A stretch of DNA of 41,927 nucleotides from CAVUCE01 sp963739985 (GCA_963739985.1 CAVUCE010000002.1:1-41927), one strand, 5' to 3'. Shown: positions 26,046-33,510, numbered from the stretch's first letter. Translations and numbers: made by a program. The notes: generated from the sequence alone by a model not told the origin.

Positions 26046-26233
26046 GTATAACGGCGTTGTGGCTAAGGCGCAGCCCAGAACAACAATGCCGAACTTGTTA
26101 ATAACTTTTATAATTACAAAATACTTCCATAGCACGACGACCTTGAATGGCAATGCCAAAACGGAATGACCAACTTTATAATTTGTAAAATGCCGAATGC
26201 GAAAACGCTGTCGCCTTGAGCCACGGGTTATGT
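26046..26233 (-). other. attC site E
   Basis: 188 bp, minus strand ACATAAC ... GTTATAC. The L'' arm GTGGCTCAAGGCGACAGC pairs with the L' arm (complement GTGGCTAAGGCGCAGC) except for an extra C and an extra A, the kind of extrahelical bases that orient IntI recombination. The middle is AT-rich. Its R'' is 139 bp from the stop of the ester-cyclase-like gene. Confidence 0.88.
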
Positions 26234-26372
26234 GCGTATTAATATTAAGTTTGCAATTAGACTTTTAGCGTATGTTTTCTAATTTACTTTAAATTTATTT
26301 ATACCAGTAAATTTGTTGAGAAAGATTCCTCTTAATGATACTTTAATAAGTACAAAAACATAGATTTGTTCA

Positions 26373-26813
26373 TTAACGAAGTAAACTCATTATTTTCATA
26401 ATAATTTTAGGTGGTGGTTTCATACCGAGTTGTTCCATTAACGCTAATCGATCTGGCACTCCCCAATGTTCAATGAGTTTTTCTTCTTTGAAACGCATAA
26501 TATCTATAACGGTAATCTCAAATTTTTTATTTGTTGGTGGTATGGGTCCAAATTGTTTCTTATGCGTTCCTCGTCCAGTCATTCGACCCCAAACTTTGTC
26601 TCCTTCGGTTATCATATCCTCAATCGTTAAAGAAAAGTCGGGGAATGAGTTGTGTAAACTATTAATGGCTTTTTTAACTCCCTCAGCATTTGGCGGACTG
26701 AATCCATATTGGTGGTCAATAAAATCTGGTGAAGCATATTTATCAAAAACAGTTACATCCCCTTTACTAAATCCCTCTTCAATAAAAATTCTAAAAAGAT
26801 GTTCGTTTGTCAT
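26373..26813 (-). CDS. SnoaL-like ester cyclase family protein (cassette gene)
   Basis: A 146-aa NTF2-fold protein of the SnoaL-like polyketide-cyclase/ester-cyclase group: FIEEGFSKGDVTVFDKYASP, DFIDHQYG, HNSFPDFSLTIEDMITEGDK and VWGRMTGRGTHKKQF are typical. Cytosolic, no signal peptide. Many members have no known substrate, so the reaction is uncertain. It lies between attC E and attC F. Confidence 0.82.
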   Translation of the reverse strand: MTNEHLFRIFIEEGFSKGDVTVFDKYASPDFIDHQYGFSPPNAEGVKKAINSLHNSFPDFSLTIEDMITEGDKVWGRMTGRGTHKKQFGPIPPTNKKFEITVIDIMRFKEEKLIEHWGVPDRLALMEQLGMKPPPKIIMKIMSLLR

Positions 26814-26892
26814 AATAACTTTATCCTTTAAGATTTGTTAAGTTTATATCCATCTTGTCGCTAATTGACTTTATAAAACTATATATTTGAGC

Positions 26893-27491
26893 ACATAACT
26901 ATTAAATAAGTAGAATTAATTCTTGATATCACCTTAACTTTAATTAGTGTTATTTAAAAGTTAATCCTTTATATCATCCAAGGTAATTGTTATACATAAA
27001 ATGTTTGTTTTTACTGGATATTAAGATATTTCGTCATAAAAATATTTAAGATATGTTCTTTTTGCCCCTGTATTTAATGATATCTGTAAAACCAAGAGTT
27101 AGACATTTATCTGATAAAGAAAGTATTGTTATTTATGGTTATTAGCAATCTTTTTTTGCTATTTAGGTAAAATTATAATTCTTAAGTGGGTTTTCTTTTT
27201 ATCTAGGTAGCTTATTTCTTATCGTAGTCATTCAGTAAGTTTTTATGCGTCTTACAACCGGTGGGGGAGGGCTAGCACTAAATTTTTTAAAATGCCGAGG
27301 GCGAAAATGGTTTGCTTGCCCGCCTTTGGCGTGGCCCGGCTCAGTCGGGTGGCGTGGCCTGCCCGCCTATGGCGTGGGGTCGAGTTGAACCGAATGTTAA
27401 ATAATTTTGAAATTTCATAGACTAATTTCTGCCGATCAGAATGTGCGTATACCCGTCTTTGACGCGGTCGGTGTTGAACCGCTGGTTATAT
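26893..27491 (-). other. attC site F, interrupted
   Basis: Minus strand ATATAAC (27491-27485) to GTTATGT (26899-26893), 599 bp apart. The right part (CCGATCAGAATGTGCG near 27432) matches attC I. The left part begins directly with dispersed element copy 3, and REP-like units lie at 27312-27378 and 27451-27467. It may be one attC filled by other elements, or two sites. Confidence 0.5.
26899..27275 (+). repeat. Dispersed ~370-bp non-coding element, copy 3
   Basis: Closest to copy 4: both share GGATATTAAGATATTTC, AAATATTTAAGATATGTTCT, TTTTTGCCCCTGTATTTAAT, GACATTTATCTGATAAA-like sequence and the TTGTTATTTATGGTTATTAG block. It ends in GGTGGGGGAGGGCTAGCA. It starts inside the ACATAAC core of attC F. 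No ORF. Confidence 0.85.
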
Positions 27492-27521
27492 GCATTATTT
27501 TGTTTTGTTTATTTATCAAAA

Positions 27522-27942
27522 TTATTTTACTTCAAATGAATTTGAGATAATAGCGGTATCATTAGCGAGCACTAACCTATACGTACCATTTTCATTGATT
27601 TCATTAGAAGGAATTATAAATTGATAATTATTATGTCCTTCGATTTTATCTGGAACGGAGACGCATTTTAAAAGACATCCAAGAAAACCATAAATAGTTT
27701 GACCAAGAGTTGTTATCTTTTTTTTGATAATACATTTCCAAATATTCGCCACATCTTAAACCAATTTCAAAGTTAGAGTCCATATTATTATCAATAAAGA
27801 CTTCAATACTATCCGTTGTGACATAGGAATTACTTTTAGTACGAAAAACAATTTGATTGTTATCTGATGAAACTGGCTCTTGGCAGCCAATTGCAAAGAA
27901 AATTATTAATAAACTATAAGAAATTATTGATTTCATAATCAA
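27522..27942 (-). pseudogene. Lipoprotein cassette gene, frameshifted
   Basis: The first part (27942 to about 27680) encodes MKSIISYSLLIIFFAIGCQE, a clear lipobox (IGC), then RTKSNSYVTTDSIEVFIDNN and GLRCGEYLEMYYQKKDNNSW. The second part, in another frame (about 27690-27522), gives GCLLKCVSVPDKIEGHNNYQ and NENGTYRLVLANDTAI. Together they make a ~139-aa lipoprotein with an immunoglobulin-like pattern; one indel between 27660 and 27700 breaks it. It is flanked by attC F and attC G (22 bp from the start), as for the other cassettes. Confidence 0.65.
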
Positions 27943-27964
27943 ACTTATATTTTATTTGATATGC

Positions 27965-28058
27965 ATATAACGGCCATGCAGTTAACCCAGCTTGTTGCCT
28001 GCCCGCCTTTGGCGTGGCCCGCCTCTGGCGGGGCGTCCGCTTGTTTGGCGGGTTATGC
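27965..28058 (-). other. attC site G
   Basis: 94 bp, minus strand GCATAACCCGCCAAACAAGC ... GGTTAACTGCATGGCC and GTTATAT. Both arms match attC D. The centre holds a REP-like palindrome pair (27997-28033) absent from D, so D and G form an empty/filled pair. Confidence 0.85.
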
Positions 28059-28100
28059 ATTAATTAGAGAGCATTCTTACATTATATTTCACTTAGAAAT

Positions 28101-28520
28101 TTATTCAATAAATTCCACTACATCAGCTGTAACAAAATACTTAACTTGAGTATATACTAGCGTATTCAATATTTCTGTGTCTTGGCGTATGTTTACTAGT
28201 GCTAATTTTTTCCCTTCAATATCACCATATTTTTCCCGAAAGTTTTTCCAAAGGTCCCTAATTGCTGAGTCATATAGTCTTTCTACACCCGTAATTTTAA
28301 CTAATCCAAACATTCCAATATCGGAACCTTGGGAAATACTAATTCCAAGTAAATATCCTTGCATTGCTGTCCCATTCAAATCTCTAGAAACAATATTAAA
28401 ATTAGGTCGGGAAAGCTCCACACTTGTAATCTGATTTGTTTGAAATGCTCCTCCAGTTGCACAACCAGAGAGTGATATTAAGGAAGTAATTAAAAATATC
28501 GAAAAAATAATTCTCTTCAT
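28101..28520 (-). CDS. DUF6567-like lipoprotein (cassette gene)
   Basis: A 139-aa lipoprotein: MKRIIFSIFLITSLISLSGC gives a clean lipobox (LSGC). The mature part has TSVELSRPNFNIVSRDLNGT, AMQGYLLGISISQG and a VYTQVKYFVTADVVEF end, the pattern of a Bacteroidota lipoprotein family of unknown function (DUF6567-like, by recognition of the N-terminal block). It lies between attC G and attC H with short gaps. The role is unknown. Confidence 0.75.
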   Translation of the reverse strand: MKRIIFSIFLITSLISLSGCATGGAFQTNQITSVELSRPNFNIVSRDLNGTAMQGYLLGISISQGSDIGMFGLVKITGVERLYDSAIRDLWKNFREKYGDIEGKKLALVNIRQDTEILNTLVYTQVKYFVTADVVEFIE

Positions 28521-28569
28521 TTTTGTTCTCCTTTGTTATGATTATACTTTACACATATTTTGTATAAAT

Positions 28570-28780
28570 GCCTAACGGCTTTGCCGATAACCCGACGCCC
28601 CAGAATTTATGCCGAGCTATTACTCTGAGCTTGTCGAAGCACAACGATGCCACTAAAAAACAACTGCCGATGATTTAGTCCCGCCTTGCTGAAATAGTAC
28701 ACTCAGACGGGGAATTGCCAACATTAAAATTATAAAAAACCGAATGCGAAATCGCTGTCGCCTTGAGCAGCGGGTTAGGC
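28570..28780 (-). other. attC site H
   Basis: 211 bp with perfect ends GCCTAAC (28780-28774, minus) and GTTAGGC (28576-28570). The L'' side CCGCTGCTCAAGGCGACAGC matches attC J, but the L' side (GGTTATCGGCAAAGCC) does not pair with it, so the site looks chimeric. It holds a CTGAGCTTGTCGAAG motif at 28625. R'' is 8 bp after the next gene's stop. Confidence 0.8.
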
Positions 28781-28788
28781 ATTTAATA

Positions 28789-29679
28789 CTATTTTAATAA
28801 AAGTAATTTTTTAGTCTCAACAAAATTTCCCGCTTTCATACTGTAAAAATATATTCCACTCGAAAGAAGCGACCCATTGAATTTCACTTTATGATTTCCT
28901 TCTCTTTCTGTTTCATTTACCAATGTAGAAATTCTTTCTCCTAATAGGTCGTATATTTCTATATTAACAAAACTTGTTTTAGGAATCGAATATTCAATTG
29001 TCGTTGTTGGATTAAACGGATTGGGATAATTTTGTTGTAGTGAATATTTCGATAAATTACTTCCATTGAAGTTTACTGAAGTTATTGAAAGATTTAATAA
29101 CTTTGCAATTGTTTTATATGAATTGTCAACAATTGCTTGAGAATAAGATTCATAATAATAGAGCCCTAAACTATCATTTAATTTTGAGGTGTCTTCTCCG
29201 CCAGTATATGTTGAGCCCCAAGTATTTATTATAACTTCTTGAGAATTGGTTCCGTACCGAAATATGCCTTTAGTAGAATCAGCGAAAGAGAAATTCCATA
29301 CAAGACTAGAGCAACTTAAACGATGGAAGCCACTTGTCAATTCAAGTAATGATATTGTACTGGTATCGTTTATAAAATAGCTTGTATCTCTAGCATAGTC
29401 TCTATGATAAAGATTTTTTATTTGTTTTACTTTCCATGTTACTGTGTCATTTGAAACTGTTGAGTCACAAATAATATAGTTAACTATTCCAGTATCAATC
29501 TCCGCAACAAAGTATTCTTGATGGTAATAGCTGGCAGTGGTGAAATTATAATTATAAGAATATTTTAGATGAATGCTTAGCGGGAAAATCTCATACGTAT
29601 TTACTTGAGCGTTGGCATTTATAACAAATAAAAAAGAAATCAATATTGATAATTTTATAAAGATATATTTATTGATCAT
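28789..29679 (-). CDS. Type IX-secreted protein with C-terminal sorting domain (cassette gene)
   Basis: A 296-aa secreted protein. Residues 1-24 are a signal peptide (KLSILISFLFVINANAQ). The middle (~25-200) is a beta-rich region of unknown function. Residues ~213-296 are a type A T9SS sorting domain: LQQNYPNPFNPTTTIEYSIP, VNIEIYDLLGERISTLV, SSGIYFYSMKAGNFVETKKL. It would cross the outer membrane through T9SS and become surface-attached or released. The tail is the best taxonomic clue here. Flanked by attC H (8 bp) and attC I (31 bp). Confidence 0.88.
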   Translation of the reverse strand: MINKYIFIKLSILISFLFVINANAQVNTYEIFPLSIHLKYSYNYNFTTASYYHQEYFVAEIDTGIVNYIICDSTVSNDTVTWKVKQIKNLYHRDYARDTSYFINDTSTISLLELTSGFHRLSCSSLVWNFSFADSTKGIFRYGTNSQEVIINTWGSTYTGGEDTSKLNDSLGLYYYESYSQAIVDNSYKTIAKLLNLSITSVNFNGSNLSKYSLQQNYPNPFNPTTTIEYSIPKTSFVNIEIYDLLGERISTLVNETEREGNHKVKFNGSLLSSGIYFYSMKAGNFVETKKLLLLK

Positions 29680-29710
29680 AATCTTAGTTCTCTCCCATTC
29701 TCGCTTTAAT

Positions 29711-29943
29711 GCCTAACGGCCTTGCGGTTAACCCAGCCTGTTTGCCTGCCCGCCTACTTGCCCGGCTCAGTCGGGTGGCGTGGCCTGCCCGCCTATGGCG
29801 CGGCCCGTCTCAGAAGGGTTTCTTCGTAAGCAAAGTTTACTTTTTACATTAATTAAAAAGACTACGTCGAACTGAATGATAAATAATTTTTCAAACGCCA
29901 AAGCCTAATTTTCCGCCGATCAGAATGTGCAGTCGGGTTGGGC
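29711..29943 (-). other. attC site I
   Basis: 233 bp, minus strand GCCCAAC (29943-29937) to GTTAGGC (29717-29711). The right arm GCCGATCAGAATGTGC is shared with attC F, and the left arm GGCCTTGCGGTTAACCCAGC resembles G. It contains a large REP-like cluster (29744-29818). Confidence 0.78.
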
Positions 29944-29963
29944 AACTGTTTATATTGCTGCTT

Positions 29964-30287
29964 TCACCTTAGCAATCTTTCGCTTAAAATTTCTTGTATG
30001 TTTCTTCTTCCGTCTAAAACTGCATGTATGTATACTTGATCCTTTTCTATTTCGTATATTATTCGGTAAGGTTTGTAGTAAATCTGTAAAAATCTTTTAA
30101 TCCCAGTTGATCTTAGTTCAATTGGAACATGTCCACGTTCTGGATATTCTTCCAATTTGTGACATGTGTTTTCTAAAACATCTAAAAGTTTACTAGCTGA
30201 TTGTAGACTATCATTTAATGTAACATAAATTAATATTTCTTTTAAGTCTTGTTTTGCTTTTGGGTCTATTATTACTTTGAATTTCAT
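29964..30287 (-). CDS. RelE/ParE-family toxin (cassette gene)
   Basis: A 107-aa type II toxin: IDPKAKQDLKEILIYVTLND, KLEEYPERGHVPIELRSTGI, and the strand pair FLQIYYKPYRIIYEIEKDQV, VYIHAVLDGRRNIQEIL, typical of the ParE/RelE fold (mRNA cleavage or gyrase poisoning cannot be separated). The start is 2 bp downstream of the antitoxin stop. Toxin-antitoxin cassettes are known to stabilise large integron arrays, and this pair sits at the promoter-proximal end of the array. Confidence 0.88.
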   Translation of the reverse strand: MKFKVIIDPKAKQDLKEILIYVTLNDSLQSASKLLDVLENTCHKLEEYPERGHVPIELRSTGIKRFLQIYYKPYRIIYEIEKDQVYIHAVLDGRRNIQEILSERLLR

Positions 30288-30289
30288 AT

Positions 30290-30562
30290 CTACTGTAAAT
30301 GTTTTAGTTCTTTTTTCAAAGATTTAAATGTTGTCTCAATATTTTTTGCGGATTTGTCTTTTTCGCTTGTCATTGCAAGCAGTTTTAACATAGCCATTGT
30401 TTCCTGCATTTTTTCATAGGTCTTTATATCCTGGACTACTGCTTTTGCCTCACCATTCTGAGTTATAACAAAAGTCTTTTGGTTCTTACTACTATCTTCA
30501 ATTAAATTAGCTGCATTTGCTTTCAAATAGCTAATTGATTTTACAGATTCACTTAATTTCAT
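30290..30562 (-). CDS. Phd/YefM-family antitoxin (cassette gene)
   Basis: A 90-aa antitoxin: the N-terminal Phd fold SVKSISYLKANAANLIEDSS, KNQKTFVITQNGEAKAVVQD, followed by a helical C-terminus (TYEKMQETMAMLKLLAM, FKSLKKELKHLQ) that would wrap the toxin. Expected to repress its own promoter, so this cassette probably carries its own promoter in the 69 bp before attC J. Confidence 0.88.
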   Translation of the reverse strand: MKLSESVKSISYLKANAANLIEDSSKNQKTFVITQNGEAKAVVQDIKTYEKMQETMAMLKLLAMTSEKDKSAKNIETTFKSLKKELKHLQ

Positions 30563-30631
30563 ATTTCAGTCCTTTTTTAGACCAAATATAGTCTTTGTTA
30601 TTATTAGTTTCAATATATTTTTATTTAGCAA

Positions 30632-30858
30632 TATAACGGTTATGCTGCTAAGGCGCAGCCAAAAACAAAAATGCCAATTAGCATGAAACCGCCAAAGATT
30701 TTAGCAAACTGCGCTTAATTTTCTTCGTAAGCGCAGTTTGCAAATTAATTATTTAGAAAGACTACGTTAAACAAGTTTGCCGAAACGGAATGTTTAACTT
30801 ATAAATATTATAAAATACCGAATGCGAAATCGCTGTCGCCTTGAGCAGCGGGTTATAA
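30632..30858 (-). other. attC site J
   Basis: 227 bp, minus strand TTATAAC ... GTTATAT. L'' GCTGCTCAAGGCGACAGC pairs with L' (complement GCTGCTAAGGCGCAGC) leaving one C and one A unpaired, at the same positions as in attC E. A hairpin-forming AACTGCGCTTAATTTTCTTC / GTAAGCGCAGTTTGC pair lies in the centre. Confidence 0.88.
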
Positions 30859-31231
30859 AACCGGAAAATCCCAATAAAACTACGAATGCGAACGATCGAC
30901 GAAAATATTTTTGACCGGATGTAATATTTTAATATTTTGAAAAACTAATTCCGGGCAAAAGTATTTGCTTAAAAAAACATTAAACTATGAGAAAACTTAA
31001 TCAGCAAATTCTGCAAAAGACTATTCTATTTTGCCAATTCTACTTAAAAACCAAGATAAAAGAAAAAACTAATAATTGCTGAAACGCCGCTTAAATAAGT
31101 TTATAGAGAAACATTTGAATATTTATTTTGCAGATTTTGCTTTGATAACTTCAAACAAAATAATTTTAGAACAAATTAGAAAACTTCAATTAAGAAGTAA
31201 CGTTTAACAATATTAAAAACACCGTCCGGAT
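30859..31231 (-). other. Possible gene-less integron cassette
   Basis: 373 bp bounded by attC J on the left and by a TTATAAC core (31232-31238) on the right. I see no minus-strand gene. A 31-codon plus-strand frame starts at ATGAGAAAACTTAATCAGCA (30986), without a good ribosome site. It could carry a promoter for the array or an RNA, but nothing shows this. Confidence 0.4.
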
Positions 31232-31237
31232 TTATAA

Positions 31238-31620
31238 CTATTAATTATGTAGAATTAATTCTTTATATCATCCAAGGTAATTGTTATACTTAAAAAATTT
31301 GTTTTTACTGGATATTAAGATATTTCTTCATAAAAATATTTAAGATATGTTCTTTTTGCCCCTGTATTTAATGATATCTGCAAAACCAAGAGTTAAACAT
31401 TTATCTGATAAATAAAGTATTGTTATTTATGGTTATTAGCAACCTTTTTTTTCTATGAAGTAAAAATATTATTTGCTGCTTCTGCCTTTCGCTACTATTT
31501 CCTTTTGTATCTGCTTTTCATTTTTGTCCGCTCAATCTTCATCCGCAAAAAATATTTTTGGAAAACATTCCGCTGCTATACTCCCGTGGTCGCATAACAG
31601 CGGGGAAGGGTAGTAATACT
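31238..31620 (+). repeat. Dispersed ~370-bp non-coding element, copy 4
   Basis: Left end TATAACTATTAATTATGTAG is identical to copy 1. A stretch present in copies 1 and 3 (the ATCACTTTAACTTTAATTAG block) is missing here. The body then matches copy 3. The end is diverged but keeps GCGGGGAAGGGTAGTAATAC. It lies at the right border of the cassette array. Confidence 0.82.
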
Positions 31621-32093
31621 AAACATTGTTATCTCCTTTCTTTCACTTAAGCCATATTTCGTTCACTTTGTTCACTTCAATAAGGCTTTCGTTTTACCTT
31701 ACATTTTGCGCCGTTAAATGTAGCTGTATCCCTCCGGGCTACAACTACTTTTCATGCCTCTCTTATTTATTCCTTTATTTTTATTGTAACTCGCCGGGTT
31801 GACGGCTCCACTTTGGTTCTTTGTTCGTTCCTCTCAAAGCTTTCAAAAAAATCAAAAGCGAAAGAAAAAAACTGAACACTGTAAAACATCGTGCTCGGTT
31901 CAAAAGGGACAAAAATAAACACCACAAATACTTGCTCGCCTCCGGCGGGCCGGCATTTCTTTTCGCCCTTTCGCTCCTGCGCGCGCTGTTTTGGGCTTCT
32001 TTACCGTTTTTTTCTTTTTCGCTTTTGTTTTTTTGTTTTTCAAAGCGCGGCGCGGCGGCGCTGATTTTTTCTAAATAAATAGGAGGTACCAAC
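31621..32093 (+). promoter_or_regulatory. Leader region upstream of the first small-gene module
   Basis: No gene I trust lies here; open frames on both strands are low-complexity (Lys/Ser/Phe-rich). It has a TTCGTTCACTTTGTTCACTT direct repeat at about 31658, a short hairpin ACATTTTGCGCCGTTAAATGT, and pyrimidine-rich and GC-rich blocks (GGGCCGGCATTTC, GCGCGGCGCGGCGGCGC). It ends with AGGAGGT 6-7 nt before the gene at 32094. The minus-strand copy of the module has a related GTTCGTTTCACTCACTTG motif near 38875, so promoter or operator sites are plausible. Confidence 0.4.
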
Positions 32094-32474
32094 ATGATCA
32101 ATATGGAATTATTTCAATTCAAATCTTTAGGCTCTTTTGCTTTGCGTTGCGGTTGTAATGCTTTTGGAGTTCGTACTTGCGGCGGCAAGGTGGCTTCTCA
32201 TCTTGTTTTTATTTTTGTTAACCGGTCGGATTCTCAAAACTTTAAAGGCTGGCTTAATTCTTTTCTTACTTTTCAATCTGACTTTTACTCAAGAGAGGTT
32301 TACCATAAAGGGCGCCGGCTTTTTTTGGTCTTTGTTAATTGTCATCTTCATATTAAAACAAATCAACATAAACTTTATTTCAAATCTTTCCGCAACTTTT
32401 GCAAAGCTCCGCTTACTGTTTATAACAAGTATATAGTCCATCCTAATAAATCCGCTAGTCTGCAGAGGGTTTAA
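32094..32474 (+). CDS. Conserved small protein of duplicated module, copy 1 (126 aa)
   Basis: A basic 126-aa protein rich in Phe, Val and Lys (CGCNAFGVRTCGGKVASHLV, FIFVNRSDSQNFKGWLNSFL, REVYHKGRRLFLVFVNCHLH). The central ~70 residues are almost identical in the second copy at 37808-38173, while both ends vary, so the reading frame is under selection. A perfect AGGAGGT site precedes the ATG. First gene of the module. I do not recognise the family; an RNA- or DNA-binding role is only a guess from its charge. Confidence 0.65.
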   Translation: MINMELFQFKSLGSFALRCGCNAFGVRTCGGKVASHLVFIFVNRSDSQNFKGWLNSFLTFQSDFYSREVYHKGRRLFLVFVNCHLHIKTNQHKLYFKSFRNFCKAPLTVYNKYIVHPNKSASLQRV

Positions 32475-32476
32475 AA

Positions 32477-32716
32477 ATGAAAGTATATGAAAGTACAATT
32501 TCTAATAAGAGGGGCTTTATAAAAGTCCCTCAAATTAAAATTAAGAATTCTCAGCTTATCAAGATAGGCTTTGTAATCGGCTCTGAATATAAAATAATCT
32601 ATGAAAGCGGACGAATAATTTTACAGCTGATTGAAAATGATGTTAATCTAAAAGGAGGCAACCATGAACCAAACCAGGAAAGAAAAAATCAAAATTCTAA
32701 TGAAACAGCTATCTAA
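32477..32716 (+). CDS. SymE/AbrB-like small protein, copy 1
   Basis: Residues 1-55 (MKVYESTISNKRGFIKVPQI, IGFVIGSEYKIIYESGRIIL) match the swapped-hairpin AbrB-like pattern of SymE-type toxins: VPxIxxxxxxLxxxGFxxGxxxxVxxxxGRIIL. The 79-aa frame overlaps the next gene by 53 bp; the second copy (37604-37789) ends 2 bp before its partner, so the extra tail here is probably only read-through. It could be a toxin-like or transcription-regulator-like protein. Confidence 0.65.
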   Translation: MKVYESTISNKRGFIKVPQIKIKNSQLIKIGFVIGSEYKIIYESGRIILQLIENDVNLKGGNHEPNQERKNQNSNETAI

Positions 32717-33035
32717 AATTGATGATGAACAGAAAGATATTATAGCCGGTGAGCTTGGTATTATAAATCCGGAAGGTCATGTTTTAAGCAGCCGGAATCA
32801 ATGTTTATTGGCTTTTCAAGCCGGTGATAATCCTCTTTCTGTTGTCGCCGGTTTTAAGCAATGGCAAAAACACGACCGGGTAGTAAGTAAAGGCTCTAAG
32901 GGTTACTTAATCGCAGTCCCTTCTAAGAATAAATCAAATGATGAAAATGAAGAAGATGAAAGCGAAACGTTCTTCCTTTATAAAATCGTCTTTGATATCT
33001 CGCAGACTGAAGAATTAATACTGGAGGAGGCTTAA
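32664..33035 (+). CDS. ArdC N-terminal-domain-like protein, copy 1
   Basis: A 123-aa protein with the ArdC-N (ssDNA-binding antirestriction) signature: LSSRNQCLLAFQAGDNPLSV, VAGFKQWQKHDRVVSKGSKG, YLIAVPSK. The metallopeptidase half of ArdC is absent. In conjugative plasmids such proteins protect incoming single-stranded DNA; here they sit in a phage-like recombination module. AGGAGG precedes the ATG. It is followed 4 bp later by the next gene. The second copy is at 37230-37601. Confidence 0.78.
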   Translation: MNQTRKEKIKILMKQLSKIDDEQKDIIAGELGIINPEGHVLSSRNQCLLAFQAGDNPLSVVAGFKQWQKHDRVVSKGSKGYLIAVPSKNKSNDENEEDESETFFLYKIVFDISQTEELILEEA

Positions 33036-33039
33036 AATT

Positions 33040-33249
33040 ATGATAAAAGTTAGATATGAACCCGCAGAGCTTTTAGCGCTTCAAGAGCTTGACGAAGTAA
33101 TGAAAGCTTTAAAGCTGAGTGATGAGGATGTAATTGAATTACTCCTGGATAATCCAACAATTAACCAGCAAAGATTAATAAACCAATGGTTTTCTGAATA
33201 TCAAATTGATTGTGCTTTTGCTGAAGCTGAAAATCGACATCAATTTTAA
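33040..33249 (+). CDS. Conserved 69-aa protein of duplicated module, copy 1
   Basis: Acidic, helical: MIKVRYEPAELLALQELDEV, MKALKLSDEDVIELLLDN, TINQQRLINQWFSEYQIDCA. GGAGGAGG lies upstream. The second copy at 37016-37225 is about 80% identical, with changes mostly conservative. Function unknown; it is always next to the ArdC-like gene. Confidence 0.65.
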   Translation: MIKVRYEPAELLALQELDEVMKALKLSDEDVIELLLDNPTINQQRLINQWFSEYQIDCAFAEAENRHQF

Positions 33250-33260
33250 TGGAGGTAAAA

Positions 33261-33485
33261 ATGGAGCATCTTAAAAAAGATGAAATAAGAACAATCTATG
33301 CTGATCCCTTATCTGAAAAAAGACCGGAAGGAAAAGCACGGCTTGTTAATTATGTCCGTGATGCCGGGTTTTATGACGGCTGCACGGTTGAATATTGGGA
33401 GGTCTGTTTTATAAGTGATCGTTATAGATGTATGAGGTATATAAAATGTAACAGTAAAGTAGAAATACCCGATGAAATTAATTAA
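33261..33485 (+). CDS. Small protein present only in copy 1 of the module
   Basis: A 74-aa protein (MEHLKKDEIRTIYADPLSEK, GFYDGCTVEYWEVCFISDRY, CMRYIKCNSKVEIPDEIN). GGAGGT ends 5 nt before the ATG at 33261, which is therefore preferred over one 12 nt upstream. In the inverted copy this position holds an unrelated 58-aa gene (36817-36993), so the slot is variable. Family not recognised. Confidence 0.6.
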   Translation: MEHLKKDEIRTIYADPLSEKRPEGKARLVNYVRDAGFYDGCTVEYWEVCFISDRYRCMRYIKCNSKVEIPDEIN

Positions 33486-33510
33486 CACTTAAAAATAAAA
33501 GGAGTACGTA

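Noticed and set aside
31781..32101. Overlapping open frames on both strands (106 aa minus, 85 aa plus)
   Set aside because: Both are low-complexity (Lys/Ser/Phe-rich), oppose each other over the same bases, have no ribosome site of note, and are not conserved at the second module copy.
32137..32436. A 99-aa plus-strand frame inside the first module gene
   Set aside because: The competing frame 32094-32474 has a perfect AGGAGGT site and is conserved at protein level in the inverted copy; this one is a shifted reading of it.
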